Assembly: GCA_027563935.2 (NCBI GenBank)
Contig: CM050447.1
Location: 78,291,461-78,355,460, forward strand
DNA: 64,000 nucleotides
Direction of reading: 5' to 3'
DNA from: Costus lasius
Taxonomy: Eukaryota; Streptophyta; Magnoliopsida; Zingiberales; Costaceae
Within the stretch, counting starts at the first letter, position 1. Every line of letters begins with the position of its first letter. Positions 33,641 to 45,321 of the stretch are shown here, one piece after another. Made by a program: the position numbers and the translations under genes. The notes under the pieces are model-generated. The model had not been told where the DNA came from. It did not search any database and saw only the letters and a program-made list of their open reading frames with translations.

Positions 33641-34828
33641 TGTTGGGAAACCCCGGGGACATTTTACAATTTTCAGAGTTATGGACATACATTTTTCGCA
33701 GCGGAAGAATGTCCCCGAAACAGGCCAGTCCCAAAAACCCAGTGAAGATCGCAAGCAAGGGAGTCGACACGATGAGTTAGGAAATACCTTAAGAGCAATG
33801 TAGAGCGATGTCGATGAAGGCGCCCAAGTGTTCGCCCTCTGCAGTCTCGCACACACGGATCTCTTGAGTTCTCTTCTTCCACGCCCGGTGCTAGCCTCGG
33901 GAAGAAGATCCAAGCCTTAGGGAGTTACTCTAATTCACTTGCGCCACCAAGAGAGATGATGCGTCAAGAGAAGAAAGAAAACCGCCCAAGCCGCCAAGCC
34001 CTAGATCTCCTTGCGCCAAGAGGAAAGGAGGAAGAGGCTTGCGGTTATGGAAGATGCGCCCTTGCTCCAAGCACTCGCCCCTCTCCTTGTGTTCACGCCT
34101 TCAAGGATTAATTACACACAAGAGGGGGCGACTAGGGTCATATTTATAGGGCAAGAGGCGGTTAGGGTAATGGCTAGGATCATGACAAGTGTAGGGCTAG
34201 GATGAGGAGGTTTGAGATAAGGAAAGTCTCCATGACATTTCCATAATTCTCATTCAACCTTACCTTTTGTTCCCACGCCTTTCCTTGTGCGCCAAGGCCT
34301 TGCCTTGCGCCTCAAGCAATGCCATAGAGGCATGCATTCCATCCTAGGAAGAGAGGGGGAGGCGCCCTTTACTTCCATAATGAAGCAAAGGCGCCAACAT
34401 GACCCCATTATGCCCCAAGGCGCCTAATGGTTCATGTTTCTCCCCATTAATGACCTCAAGTCAAGGGATCAATGCATCTCCTGTCACTTATGAGGATAAC
34501 TCATGACACCAAGTCATAGCCTCATAGCGGGTCTATCCAGTATATCCCCAATGATATACCCATGTGTCTGCGTTAGCACCACGTGCCTAACCAGCCCACA
34601 TACCAGTCTCACAAGTACCATAGCTGTCCCATATCCACTAAGGTACATCGACTGGGGATTATAATTCGAGCACAGATCCAATCTGTCTCCAGGGACTTTA
34701 TCATGTAAGTACACAATCGCAGGTGTAGTCAAACAATGATAATGACAATGCTAGAATGATATATAAATATCAATGTCAAGTAGTACATAAGTTGACCAAA
34801 ACTAGGTCCTAGGGCATATACACCAACA
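33641..34828 (-). repeat. 5' LTR of C2, with internal deletion
   Basis: 1,188 bp, 760 bp shorter than the 3' LTR. Homology breaks at CTCCCCATTA/ATGACCTC (about 34450) and both sides match the 3' LTR almost perfectly, so one deletion after insertion explains it. The TATA box at 34141-34148 is kept; most of the upstream U3 is gone. Confidence 0.94.
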
Positions 34829-34833
34829 ATGGG

Positions 34834-35673
34834 ACGTTGCCGACCCAACCCGACGGGATCTTCATCATTAAGGATGAACCCAGGACTTATGATGAGGCGG
34901 TCAGTGGACCGGACTCCGAGATATGGCTTGAGGCCATGCGATCCGAGATGGATTCCATGTCGGCTAACCAAGTCTGGGATTTGGTTGAGCTACCTGATGG
35001 GGTAAAACCCATAGGATGTAAATGGGTCTTCAAGAGGAAGACAGACATGGATGGCAATATAGTTAACTATAAGGGTAGACTAGTGGCTAAAGGATTTAAA
35101 CAAATCCACGGGGTGGACTATGATGAAACCTTCTCGCCAGTTGCCATGATTAAATCCATTCGGATTCTGCTTGCTATAGCTGCATATCATGACTATGAGA
35201 TATGGCAGATGGATGTGAAGACAGCGTTCCTTAACGAGAAGCTGACTGAGGATGTGTATATGACACAACCTGATGGCTTCATCCATCCTGCAGAGGCTAA
35301 TAAGGTCTACAGGCTGAAGAGATCCATTTATGGATTAAAACAAGCATCTCGAAGTTGGAATCTTCGATTTGATGAAGCTGTGAGAGATTATGGCTTTATC
35401 AAAAGCGAAGATGACGCCTGTGTATACAGAAAATTCAGTGGGAGCTTGGTGATTTTTCTGGTCTTGTATGTTGATGACATACTGCTCATCGGAAACGACA
35501 TCCCTAGTCTTCAAGCTGTGAAGACATGGTTGGGGAAGTGTTTCGAGATGAAAGACTTAGGGGAGGCCGCCTATATTCTAGGCGTGAGGATCTACCGGGA
35601 TAGATCCAAGAGGCTTCTGGCCCTTAGTCAGAGTACTTACATTGATAAGGTACTGGAGAGGTTCTACATTTAG
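34834..35673 (+). pseudogene. C1 reverse transcriptase
   Basis: Continues the C1 frame after C2: TLPTQPDGIFIIKDEPRTYDEA, then the RT core WVFKRKTDMDGN, GVDYDETFSPV, QMDVKTAFLNEKLTEDVYM, YGLKQASRSWNLRFDEA and active site YVDD at about 35467. It ends at TAG 35671-35673, where C2 has ATG-GAG; C1 has ATT-TAG, a transversion rather than a methylation-type change. Confidence 0.94.
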
Positions 35674-36420
35674 CAATCCAAGAAAGGATACCTTCCAGTA
35701 AGACATGGCCTTACTCTCTCAAAGATAACATGAGTCGAATTCCCTATGCTTCGGCAGTGGGATCAATCATGTATGCAATGCTGTGTACTAGACCAGATGT
35801 GGCTTATGCTGTAAGCATAACCAGCCGATACCAATCCAATCCAAGTTTGCAGCACTGGGTGGCTGTAAAGAATATCCTTGAGTATCCTGAAAAGGACTAA
35901 GGATTTAATCTGTATAGTCTACGGGGACTGGAAGAGCTCAGTGTGCAGGGCTTCACTGATGAGTCGTTCCAGTCTGATCCTGACGACTTCAGATCACAGA
36001 CCAGCTATTTGTTTAAGATGGTTGGAGGTGCTGTATGCTGGAAGAGCTTCAAGCAATCCACCATAGCTAATTCTACAACCGAAGCTGAGTATGTGGTTGC
36101 TTCTGAGGCAGCCAATGAAGCCGTTTGGATCAGGAAGTTCTTTTCTGAACTTTAGGTGGTTCCAAGTGCAATGGATCCCATTGAGCTCTACTATGACAAC
36201 AATGGGAACTGGACATGTTAAGGAACCACGGTCTCATCAAAGGTCCAAACACATACTCAGGAGATTTTGCCTGATCAGAGAGATCATTGATCGAGTGATG
36301 TCAAGATTAGCAGAGTTGACACAGAGAGCAATCTAGCCGACCCACTGACCAAGGCTTTGGCACAGCAGAAGCATGATGGTCGTACTAGAGATATGGGGTT
36401 GAGGTTGCTCAACCTCTAGG
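35674..36420 (+). pseudogene. C1 RT end and RNase H, frameshifted
   Basis: Readable in pieces: MSRIPYASAVGSIMYAMLCT, GFTDESFQSDPDDFRSQT, NSTTEAEYVVASEAANEAV (the catalytic Glu segment lost in C2) and HILRRFCLIREIIDR. A deletion of about 30 bp near 35725 relative to C2, a frameshift near 35890, TAG near 36153 and a further deletion near 36208 destroy the frame. Confidence 0.9.
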
Positions 36421-36440
36421 TCTTAGTGCAAGTGGGAGAT

Positions 36441-38518
36441 TGTTGGTGTATATGCCCTAGGACCTAGTTTTGGTCCATCTTTGTACTACTTAACTCTGAT
36501 ATTCATATATCTTTCTGGCATTGTCGTTATCATTGTTTGTCTACACCTGCGATTGTGTACTTACATGATAATGTCCCTGGAGACAGATTGGATCTATGCT
36601 CAAATGATTGTCCCTAGTCGATGTACCTGAGTGGATATGGGACAGCTCTGGTACTTGTGAGACTGGTATGTGGGCTGGTTAGGCACGTGGTGCTAACGCA
36701 GACACATGGGTATATCATTGGAGGATATACTGGATAGACCCGCTGTGAGGCTATGACTTGGTGTCATGAGTTATCCTCACAAGTGACAAGAGATGCATTG
36801 ATCCCTTGACTTGAGGTCATTGACCATTCTATATGGTTAGGGACTTGCTTTGATACAACCTAACACCTCGCCATAGTTGGGAGGTCATAATGGTTGTCAT
36901 TGAGCATGTCACGACCCATATGAGAAGGTCAATGGACAGACACAGGATTTGCCCCTTCCTTAGGGAAGTATGATATCCATGGAGCTCCTCTATGGTTCTA
37001 TGACTGAGAGTGTATGGCCATACCCAGGTGAGAACCTGATTTAGTCATAACCATGTGATTGGGTGAAAACAAGTGGTGACACACTTGTCCAATCGGATAT
37101 CAGTTCGGCAAAGAGACTGTAATGCATCTGTACCTAGTTGCGATGATGGGGATGTCGATGTCGATATCCATTCCAATGACCTGGGTAGCAGCGATGCACT
37201 GCTAGGTGCCACTCACTGCTTGTGATGACCTTTGGTTACCACTGCCAGCGTTAGAGGAACCTACAGGGTCGCACACCTTGATACTCGAGTTTTCATATTG
37301 ATCGGGTAGCCTTTAGATCGAGTTATTAGATAACTCGGATCTATTTGGGAGATTTCATCAGCGTTAATGGGCCTGATGAGATGGAAGAAACTTATTGGAG
37401 CCAACTTCCGTTTTTGGCATATTGATCAAATTAACCATGGTTAACCTCATTTGACTATGGGTTAAATTGCATTGGATCCAATAGCTTGGTTAACATGCAT
37501 AATGGACTTTGGGCTTGGCCCATTGTTTAGTTGGGCTTGCTAATAAGTTGTATTGAAGGGCTATGAGGCTTGAAGGGTATAATGGGGATGAATTAATAGG
37601 ATAGGCGCATATGGGATTCTAGTTGGACTAGGATTTACGCCTATGCCTTGTTTGGTATCTCCTAGGTGATTAAATCACCCAAGATAATTGATTGGATTGT
37701 GTTTGACAATTGTGGGCTGATTATTAACATAATTAGAGTCTTAATTGGATTAGGACTTGCGCCCAAGCCACATTAGGCAATCCATTATATTGCCTTGACT
37801 AGGTCTAGGCGCATAGATGGGATTGATGCCTCATATGGCATGATATGGGCGCATATGGATGATACTTGCTTTGGCAAGTCTTAGGCGCATATGGGAGTGG
37901 AGATTTAATCAGTATACTTGATTAAATAATCTCCTAGAATCATGCCCTAATTGTCAACACTTGCCTTTCTCCCCTAACCGCCTCTTGCTCCTATAAATAA
38001 GCCCTTGCCGCCCCCTCTCTTGATGATGCTAATTCCTTGGAGGCGTGAAGCATTAGAGGGCGACGGCTTGGAGAGCTTAGAGCTCTTCTTCTTCCATCAA
38101 GGGCGCAAGCATGCTTCATCTTTCTCCTCTTCCTTTCCTTGACGCAAAGGAACAAGAAGGCTTGCGGCGTTCCCTTCTCCTTCCATCTCCTTGGCGCATC
38201 ACATCTTGGTGGTGGCGCAAGTTGCTTGGAGGACTCTCCTAAGGCATGGATCTTCTTCCTGAGGCTAGCACCGGGCGAGGAAGAAGAAAACTTAAGGAAT
38301 CCGTGTGTGCGAGACTGCAGAGGGCGAACACTTGGGCGCCTTCATCGACATCGGCTTCTAATTGCTTAAAGGTACTTACTATCACATCGTGTCAATCCCC
38401 TCGCAAGAGATCTTCACTGGGTTTTTGGGACTGGCCTGTTTCGGGGACATTCTTCCGCTGCGTAAAATGTATGTCCATGACTCTGAAAATTGTAAAATGT
38501 CCCCGGGGTTTCCCAACA
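36441..38518 (+). repeat. 3' LTR of C1
   Basis: 2,078 bp, preceded by the polypurine tract AGTGCAAGTGGGAGA (36426-36440) and followed by the TSD GCTTC (38519-38523). TATA box TATAAATA at 37992-37999. Confidence 0.96.
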
Positions 38519-38523
38519 GCTTC

Positions 38524-39325
38524 AAACTACTCGGTTTATTCCCAAAAGAGCAAGGTCAATCCCTTTCAATATCAAGGAGCTAGCTCTACACTACCCGGTT
38601 ATCTATGATTCAAAACTTAACCACATAATCACTTGTTACCGTTAGAAATATCTTGTTACTGTTGAATGAAATATGAGAGAGATACAGCTAACAATTGTAA
38701 CCGTTGGAAGGGGGGATGGTTTAAAGCCCATGTAAGTTTTCACAAAAGAAGTTGATGATATTTTGATGAAAATTTGTGTTAGCCATGAGCTGAACTCTCT
38801 TGGGTGAGCCTTTGGCCCCGTGCGTGTGTTTCCCTTGGGTGAGCCTTTGGCCCCTTGGTTTCTTGAGGGTGAGCCTTTGGCCCCTACCCTTGCTGCTTGA
38901 AGGTGTGCCTACGGCCCTTCCCCATCTTCACTCTAATACTGCCTCCTAGTTGCCTTAGCTGTTGAAATCTGTTGAGCTTGAAGAATAGCGGACTCGTGCT
39001 AAGGATCAAGCCAAGCTTGCTGCAGGAGCTCAAAGGGAGCCGGCCCCCTTCCTCAAGGGGGCCTCAGGTGTCATCCTTCCCTCATCTCAGTTTTAACTGC
39101 GTATTCATGGTTACCGTTAGGAACCCTTGTTTCCCTGCTACATTAGAGCTATTATACCTAAGGTTGATCCTTGCGTTAGGATTTCTCATCCTGCATCACA
39201 TTTCAACTCAGAAACCTAGATTTGAAGCTTGAATCCAGCCTAGTTTTTAGCATTGTCTCCCCTTTAGTAAAAACGCTGTTCATTCCAGTTTCTTCTTAAC
39301 TTTGAAATCTTTTGCTTCCATTACC
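38524..39325 (+). other. G2 3' sequence, right piece, and junction to A2
   Basis: Continues 20374 across C1. Contains three exact and one diverged copy of GGTGAGCCTTTGGCCCC (38802-38819, 38837-38854, 38867-38884, and about 38900-38916). Somewhere between 38920 and 39325 the DNA changes from G2 LTR-type to A2; I could not locate the boundary. No coding sequence recognised. Confidence 0.5.
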
Positions 39326-40747
39326 ATGTCTCCTGTCAAGAGAATGGTTTCAAAGAGAAAGGGGAAAGCCCCTGCTGAAACACCAACACCTCCACCAAAC
39401 CCATATGGCATCATCTTCAGAGACGAAGTGCAAGAACAAAGGTATAATCAACTTCTTACCAGACGCATTGTTAAAACCAAATATACCGATACACGAGCAT
39501 TAGAGCTCTTGTGATTGAAAGAGGATGTGTTGTGGATGTTTGACCGCATTGCTACAAGACAATTTTTTGACATGACTCCCCAGACCTATCTACCTATAGT
39601 GCTAGAATTTCTCAGTAGTTTGGAGGTAGATTGGGATGAGTATGAAGATCGTTCAGCTGAAGGAGAGATCAGATTCAGGATGGCTAACGAAGATAGGAGG
39701 CTCACATTCAAAGATATTCGACGTATATTCCATCTTCTAGAGAGAGGGCGCACTAAGCCACCAATTGGATTTATTGAGAATGTCTTTTGGAACCAGATCA
39801 CAGCAGAGACCCAATTTTCACCTTCATTAGCGAGAGCCACAAGTATTTCAAACCCATGCATCAGATACGCCCACCGTATTCTTGCACACACCATTTTTGG
39901 GCGAGGAGATAGCGACGGTATGGTCCATCATATTGAGTTATTTTTCCTTTGGTGTATGCTTAATGGATATCTTGTAGATGTGGCTTTCTTCTTTATGAAA
40001 CATTTGGATAAAGTGGCTAGGGCCAAGAAAGGCACGATAGTGATTGGAGGATTTCTTATTCCTATAGCACTATACTTAGGGATTGAGCCCTATGGGATCG
40101 AGGTAGCTAGGGGCAATGCAAGCATCGACATTGAATCCTGCGTTGCCATGAAGATGATTGCTCGAGATGGAGATACATATTGCTTGATTCTTCAGCCTAG
40201 GATTCCAACCCTGCCATTGCCGAACCCTGGAAAGACTACAGTGCAAAATCAAGAAAATTGGAAGTTGTCACCGAGCTACGTTTCTTATGCCACTCCTGCA
40301 CCAGAGACCTCAATGCCACCACCACCTCCTGCTTGGGGTGATGACCCATTTGGGATGAGTATGGATTCCTCACCTCCTAGAACCATCGATCCACCACCGC
40401 ACAGAGCCGGATCTTCCTCACATCGAGCTGCCCCAGATCAGAGTGATTGGCAAAGCTATCAAGACCCAGGGTTTTAGGCTCTCTCTGCCCAGATGTATCG
40501 ACAAGAGCAGCACATGGAGAAGATGATGGGTTCCATGGAGAGGATGTCTGATGCCATGAGTCACATTCACCAGGACGTCGAGGTGTTGGGGAACTACATG
40601 GAAGAGATGAGCAACTTTCTCTACGATCGATTTGGCTTCGAGGATACTAGGAGGGGTGGTATTTATGGAGATCCAGGAGAGGGAGGTTCTCATGATCCCA
40701 TGGATGCCACTCAGGTTGAGGCCAAACGACGAGGAGACAGACTCTGA
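39326..40747 (+). pseudogene. Athila ORF1-type gene of A2 (downstream of pol)
   Basis: The ATG at 39326 starts MSPVKRMVSKRKGKAPAE, a basic then Pro-rich N-terminus, followed by FRDEVQEQRYNQLLTRRIV, ISNPCIRYAHRILAHTIFGR, GDSDGMVHHIELFFLWCML and KGTIVIGGFLIPIALYLG. The C-terminus is Met/Glu-rich and probably coiled (MEKMMGSMERMSDAMSHIH). About 474 codons with two in-frame stops, TGA 39512-39514 and TAG 40475-40477. It matches the minus-strand gene at 56763-58162 along its whole length and resembles the plant ATHILA ORF-1/putative plant transposon protein family. Function is unknown; its place after pol is where envelope-like genes lie in this lineage, but I see no signal peptide or membrane segment. 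Confidence 0.8.
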
Positions 40748-42100
40748 TGAGTAGACCTTTGTGAGTATCATTTTTTTTCCTTACCTATTGCTTGTGCTTT
40801 ATTGATTAATCATGATTTTATACTCTTGTAGGGAAGGATGACTCTGTCATGCTTCTTGTGTCCGCTGCTTCTGATCCTCGATTAGTTTTCAATGCTACAT
40901 ACTTTCGATTCGGTTGTATAACATGATTCGATATTTGCTATTTGATATTACTTCGATATGGTTGTACTAAGATTCTGATGTAACTTGATTTCTTTGGGTG
41001 GTTCAATATGGTTGTTCCTGATATTTTGATGTTTGAGATTGATGCACTGTGATGTTTAGTATGATATGGGATTTGGTAATAATGATATATACACCTGTGT
41101 GGTTTGTTTAATCATGAAAATACTACCGTTATCATGCCGAAATTTTTCTTGATGATGAATTGCTATTCATGATGATACTTGAGAATTGGAAATAGATCTA
41201 AAATGATGAGTTTATTTCGTTGATATAATCTGTTGAAATTTTCCATTGATTGATACATGAAGTTTTAGGTGAATATATTGTTTAATGAATGAGATTTGAA
41301 AGTGAAGTAATTCTTTTAAATAAAATGAGCATATTTTGTGTGATTTTTGGATTGATATCAATTGATTAAACCTAGTAGATCATTAAAGTCCATTTTGTTA
41401 TTTGTTGGGAAGAAAGAATCCAAAATCCACAAAGAAAAGTGACTCCCCTATTTGGCACTACGAAAAATTAGCAGTGGTACCTAAAGTTATGGGTTGAAGT
41501 CTGAAAAGAATAACTCCTTTTCTTGGCATTATATTTACAATGGTACCTAAGACAAGAGTTGAAGTTCAATAAAAAGTATGTACCTATGTAGGTGCATACC
41601 ATGAGAGAGACTCTTTGGCATTAACTACGCTATCTCAAGAAGAATTCTTTCTACTTAAAGAGATATGAGTTCAAATATGTTGGTTATGTGACCAGTGTAT
41701 TTTAAATATGTCACTAGAAGAAAAGTGGTATTCATTTTAGAAAATGTCAAAGATGCATAAAAAAGGAGAGAGAGAGAAAAATTTGAGTGGAAAAAGATTT
41801 TGTGATTCCTATTCCTGTAAACAAAGGCATCATAGACTCAAAACTTAAACTAGGTGAACTCATGAGATTGACATTCTATTTATGCACATTGCAAAATTTT
41901 TTTTGATTGAATTATGGATCTTAAGGATTAAATTCGGAGGACGATATATTTATTTGAAATTTTGGGTTATTATTTGATGTGAATTTTTCATATGTAATTG
42001 TATCTTAGAAATTTATTCATCATCTGAAAGTTTATTTTCATGATTAGTATTGTTTTCTTTATTTGCTTGAGGACAAGCAACGTTTGAGCCTTATGTATTT
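40748..42100 (+). other. 3' tail of A2 with doubled motif, hairpin and polypurine tract
   Basis: AT-rich DNA without genes. A doubled motif lies at 41441-41575 (TTGGCACTACG...GCAGTGGTACC and a weaker second copy). The hairpin TTGCTTG-AGGA-CAAGCAA is at 42063-42080 and the LTR starts 20 bp later. Confidence 0.75.
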
Positions 42101-44006
42101 TGATGACTCTAAATTTCATAGCATATTTTTTGATAAATCCACTACATTTTTGGGTCATAATCATGCTCTGTTGCTTATTTGTATGCCTTATTTATTAAAT
42201 ACTTCAGAATCTACACCATTCTTGGTTTTTGATCAATTTCAGGTAAAAAGGCATTACAATCACCAGTTTTTGAGCAATTTCAATGCATGAGCAAATTCTA
42301 ATCTTCAAGAGGAGTTTACACATCAAATTTCAAGACAAACCAAGTTTTCCATCAAAATTACGGTAGTGCCGTAATCATGTTTATGGCCGTAATTTAGGAT
42401 TATGGCACTACCGTAAAGAATTTCACGGCCGCAACCCACAAAGAATTTTTTGGACAATTACATCACTACCGTAATAAATTTCACGGTGCCGTAATTTTGG
42501 TCCAGATTTAGGCAGAGACTTTCGGAGATTTCAGACAAATTACAGCACTGCCGTAATTAATTTCATGGTACCGTAATTGTGGGCAAAATTCATACAGTAA
42601 CTTTCAGGGACAAATGAGAAGATCACGGCAGTACCGTAACGTTCATCATGGTACTGTAATTCTGGGCCATTTCCTTACAGAAACTCCCGAAGCCATTACG
42701 GCAGTGCCGTAACGATTATCATGGTACCGTAATTTGTGCCCAGTTTTTTTATTCTTCCGCCGAGAATTTAAAAAGATGATTACTCGAGATTTAGGGCACT
42801 AATTGAAGATCTAAAAAAAGAGGAAGACTCAACATTAGGAGGGGGAGATTTTCGAAGCAAAAGGAATAATTTTCATTGAGGATTCACGGAGAATTTCATA
42901 AAATCGCCGCCGTGTTAGGGTTCATCGCCGTTCATCGCAGAGACCATCTCCGGCCACAATATTTGAAAGGAAGCTTCGCCTGAGGAAGGAGAACACACCA
43001 CAGAAGTTTCAGAGTGAAAAGGAGGCCGATCAAGGGAGAAATCAATGAAAACGTGGTTGCGTGCACTGTTCATCGCGACTCTACACAAATTACGGGCTGT
43101 AATTTCGATTACAACCCTGTTTTGTAACTTTTACTTCTCCCTTTCGATTTCTAATCATTGTAAAATCATGCTTTGTTGTAATTCTTCCGTCATACTAGCT
43201 TAAACCTTCTGTTGGGACATGGGGGTGTAATCCCCTTGATATTTCAATAACTAGATGATTTTTCTTCCATCAAAATATTTTTGCTATGGTAATTTTACTT
43301 AAGTGATCAATGTTTTTAATCTTTTCTAGTTTCATTCATTAACATGTGTTAGAGTTACATGATATGGACTGAGAAGATGATACACATAACTTAGAACCTT
43401 AGAATTTATGATAGGAATTCATCGTAAGAAATTAGTTGTGTTCTTATCTTTAGATTTTAGAAGTTTAATTCTTGTTAATGTTTTGATCTAGAACTTATTA
43501 TTGTTTTTAGACATGAAAATATGCTAGAGATAGATATTGGATTGTTTGAAAACCATAAGTAAAACCTGTAAAACTAAGGTAAGAGAGTGCTTAGTTTTGC
43601 TTGAGATCTCGACATTGAGATGGAATGCACGAGAGTGATTCTTAATCTCTCTGTTGAAGTTTACTTATATTAAACATTGAATAGATCTTGCACGAGAGTG
43701 ATGATCGTTCTTTGTAAATTGACTGCGTGAGAGCGAGTTAATTTCTTTATTAAGTAAGTCATATCTTTATCATAACGAAAATAGATTGATGAACATTTAA
43801 TTATATCTAGTCATAAATATTAAGGTGGATGAATCTCTAGTCCCAGTCTTTCTCTCTGATTTTCCGTACACCGTTCGACCGTTTATTTTCAGCATTCCCA
43901 ATTCGTTTAGCTAGTAAGAATTCAATTCATCAGTACTTAACAATGAGGTCTATATGGTTCGATATCTTAAATATTACTTCGAGTATCCGTGCACTTGCGG
44001 ACTACA
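42101..44006 (+). repeat. 3' LTR of A2
   Basis: 1,906 bp, TGATGACTCT to GACTACA. The palindrome array is at 42358-42735 (for example 42358-42374 and 42696-42712). Collinear with the 5' LTR, differing by scattered substitutions and a few short indels. Confidence 0.92.
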
Positions 44007-45308
44007 ATATGACGCTGAGCTACGGTTGACGTCGGTACTGATACGACGGCCGACACAGGTAGATGTAGGTGTCACACCCGGTGAAGTTCCAGCTAGTAGA
44101 TGACAATGCTGCGTGAGGCAACGGACGCTGAGCCCGATGAGTGAGCGTCAGCAACTCGGGCTGGTAGCACGCGAGGATGTCTGGGACGCGCGCAGGTGGC
44201 TATAAAGACGCAGCTCTAGCTGAGTGAAATGGAAGACACAGACGCGCGCAGCTTCCACGAGCGTAAAGCACATGAACCTAACCCAGGTTCAAGAATTTTG
44301 GGTTCGTGCTTGAGTTTTTAAGAACTCAAACCAAGTGGAAAAGTTAGCAAACTTCAAAACTACTATCCGAGCAAAAGTTAGCAGACTTCAAAACTGCTAT
44401 ATGAGGAAAAGTTAGCAAACTTTAAAACTATTATTTGAGGAAAAGTTAGCAGACTTCAAAACTGCTATCCAAGGAAGAGTTAGCAGACTCTAAAATTGCT
44501 ATTTGTGGATAAAAAATTAGCAGACTTTAAAACTGCTATCCGAGGAAGAGTTAGCAGACTCTAAAACTGCTATTTGTGGATAAAATGTTAGCAGACTTTA
44601 AAACTGCTACCCGAGGAAGAGTTATCAGACTCTAAAACTGCTATTCGTGGATTAATTGTGAAAGTTAGCAGACTTCAAAACTGCTACCCGAGGAAGAGTT
44701 AGCAGACTCTAAAACTGCTATCTAGGATAAGAAGAGATGACGATGTCCAACTAAAACAAAAGAGATCCCTCTTCTTGGTTCGACTGAGCCATCATCACAT
44801 AAGGGGACACCTTTATGTAAGGAAAGCTTGGAAGGACGACAAGGAAACTCCTTGAAATCGGTCCAAGCTGAGTTTCTCATCATAAGGGTATGACTTTATG
44901 AGGGGAAGACTTAGGAACAAATTATCAATTGGGGCGAGCTAAGTTACTTTTCAATAGAGGTGGTATGGGACACTTTCAGAAAAGACGAGACTTAGGCGCG
45001 ACCAAGTTGGACGAATTAGAGTAAGGATCGGTTAAAAGATGAAAGACCTCGTCTAAAGATAGATTCGGAGATACGTGGTCCGTGCGACATAGGAGTTAGT
45101 TGACTCAAATGCAATATCAACCAAACTATCCGAGAAAGGATACGAATGTCATCCGATACAATAGGACAATTCTCACTGGGATTCGAGCGATCCGGTTCGA
45201 CGACCGGTTCGACCATGGATGTCGTCGAACCCTCTCCTACGATACAATCGGAATTACGAGTGCGAGTCGAACCACACTATAAGATTCGCCGAGGACGGTG
45301 AATAACTC
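44007..45308 (+). other. E1 internal DNA, right piece
   Basis: About 1.3 kb with no gag or pol similarity. It contains the stem-loop array at 44342-44731 and otherwise no recognisable feature. Supports E1 as a non-coding element. Confidence 0.75.
44342..44731 (+). repeat. Eleven-unit stem-loop tandem array in E1
   Basis: Units of 33-43 bp, AGTTAGCAGACTTCAAAACT then GCTATCCGAGGAA. In each, TAGCAG and CTGCTA form a 6-bp stem around a 9-nt loop. Later units alternate between a GACTTCAAAA/CCGAGGAAG form and a GACTCTAAAA/TTGTGGATAAA form, giving a higher-order dimer. Confidence 0.93.
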
Positions 45309-45321
45309 AGGAGGGGGAGAA
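45309..45321 (+). promoter_or_regulatory. Polypurine tract of E1
   Basis: AGGAGGGGGAGAA immediately before the 3' LTR (TGTCAGGCCC). Confidence 0.85.

Larger units (their letters stand above)
26147..34828 (-). mobile_element. Copia element C2, minus strand, inside C1
   Basis: The 5' LTR is 33641-34828 and the 3' LTR 26147-28094 on the minus strand. TSD ATGGG at 26142-26146 and 34829-34833 is perfect. Primer site, leader, gag-pol and polypurine tract are all in place. Same family as C1 (same ends, closely similar integrase and RT) but with a different U3. Youngest layer of the nest. Not autonomous: two stops in gag and an RNase H deletion. Confidence 0.96.
20375..38518 (+). mobile_element. Copia element C1 (contains C2)
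   Basis: Two LTRs of exactly 2,078 bp (20375-22452, 36441-38518), TSD GCTTC (20370-20374, 38519-38523), primer site 22454-22465, gag-pol in Copia order (protease, integrase, RT, RNase H) and polypurine tract before the 3' LTR. C2 is inserted in pol. Without C2 the element is about 9.4 kb. It is non-functional: gag deleted and pol with a stop and frameshifts after RT. Confidence 0.96.
10131..44006 (+). mobile_element. Athila-lineage Ty3/gypsy element A2 (interrupted)
   Basis: 5' LTR 10131-12017, tRNA-Asp-type primer site, gag, protease, reverse transcriptase, RNase H and integrase (12278-16958), then after an interruption ORF1 (39326-40747), polypurine tract and 3' LTR (42101-44006). That is the Athila order with an extra gene after pol. 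The interruption 16969 to about 39300 holds rRNA, chromovirus and Copia DNA. All genes carry stops or frameshifts. No perfect TSD was found (TGATG versus ATATG). Confidence 0.85.
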
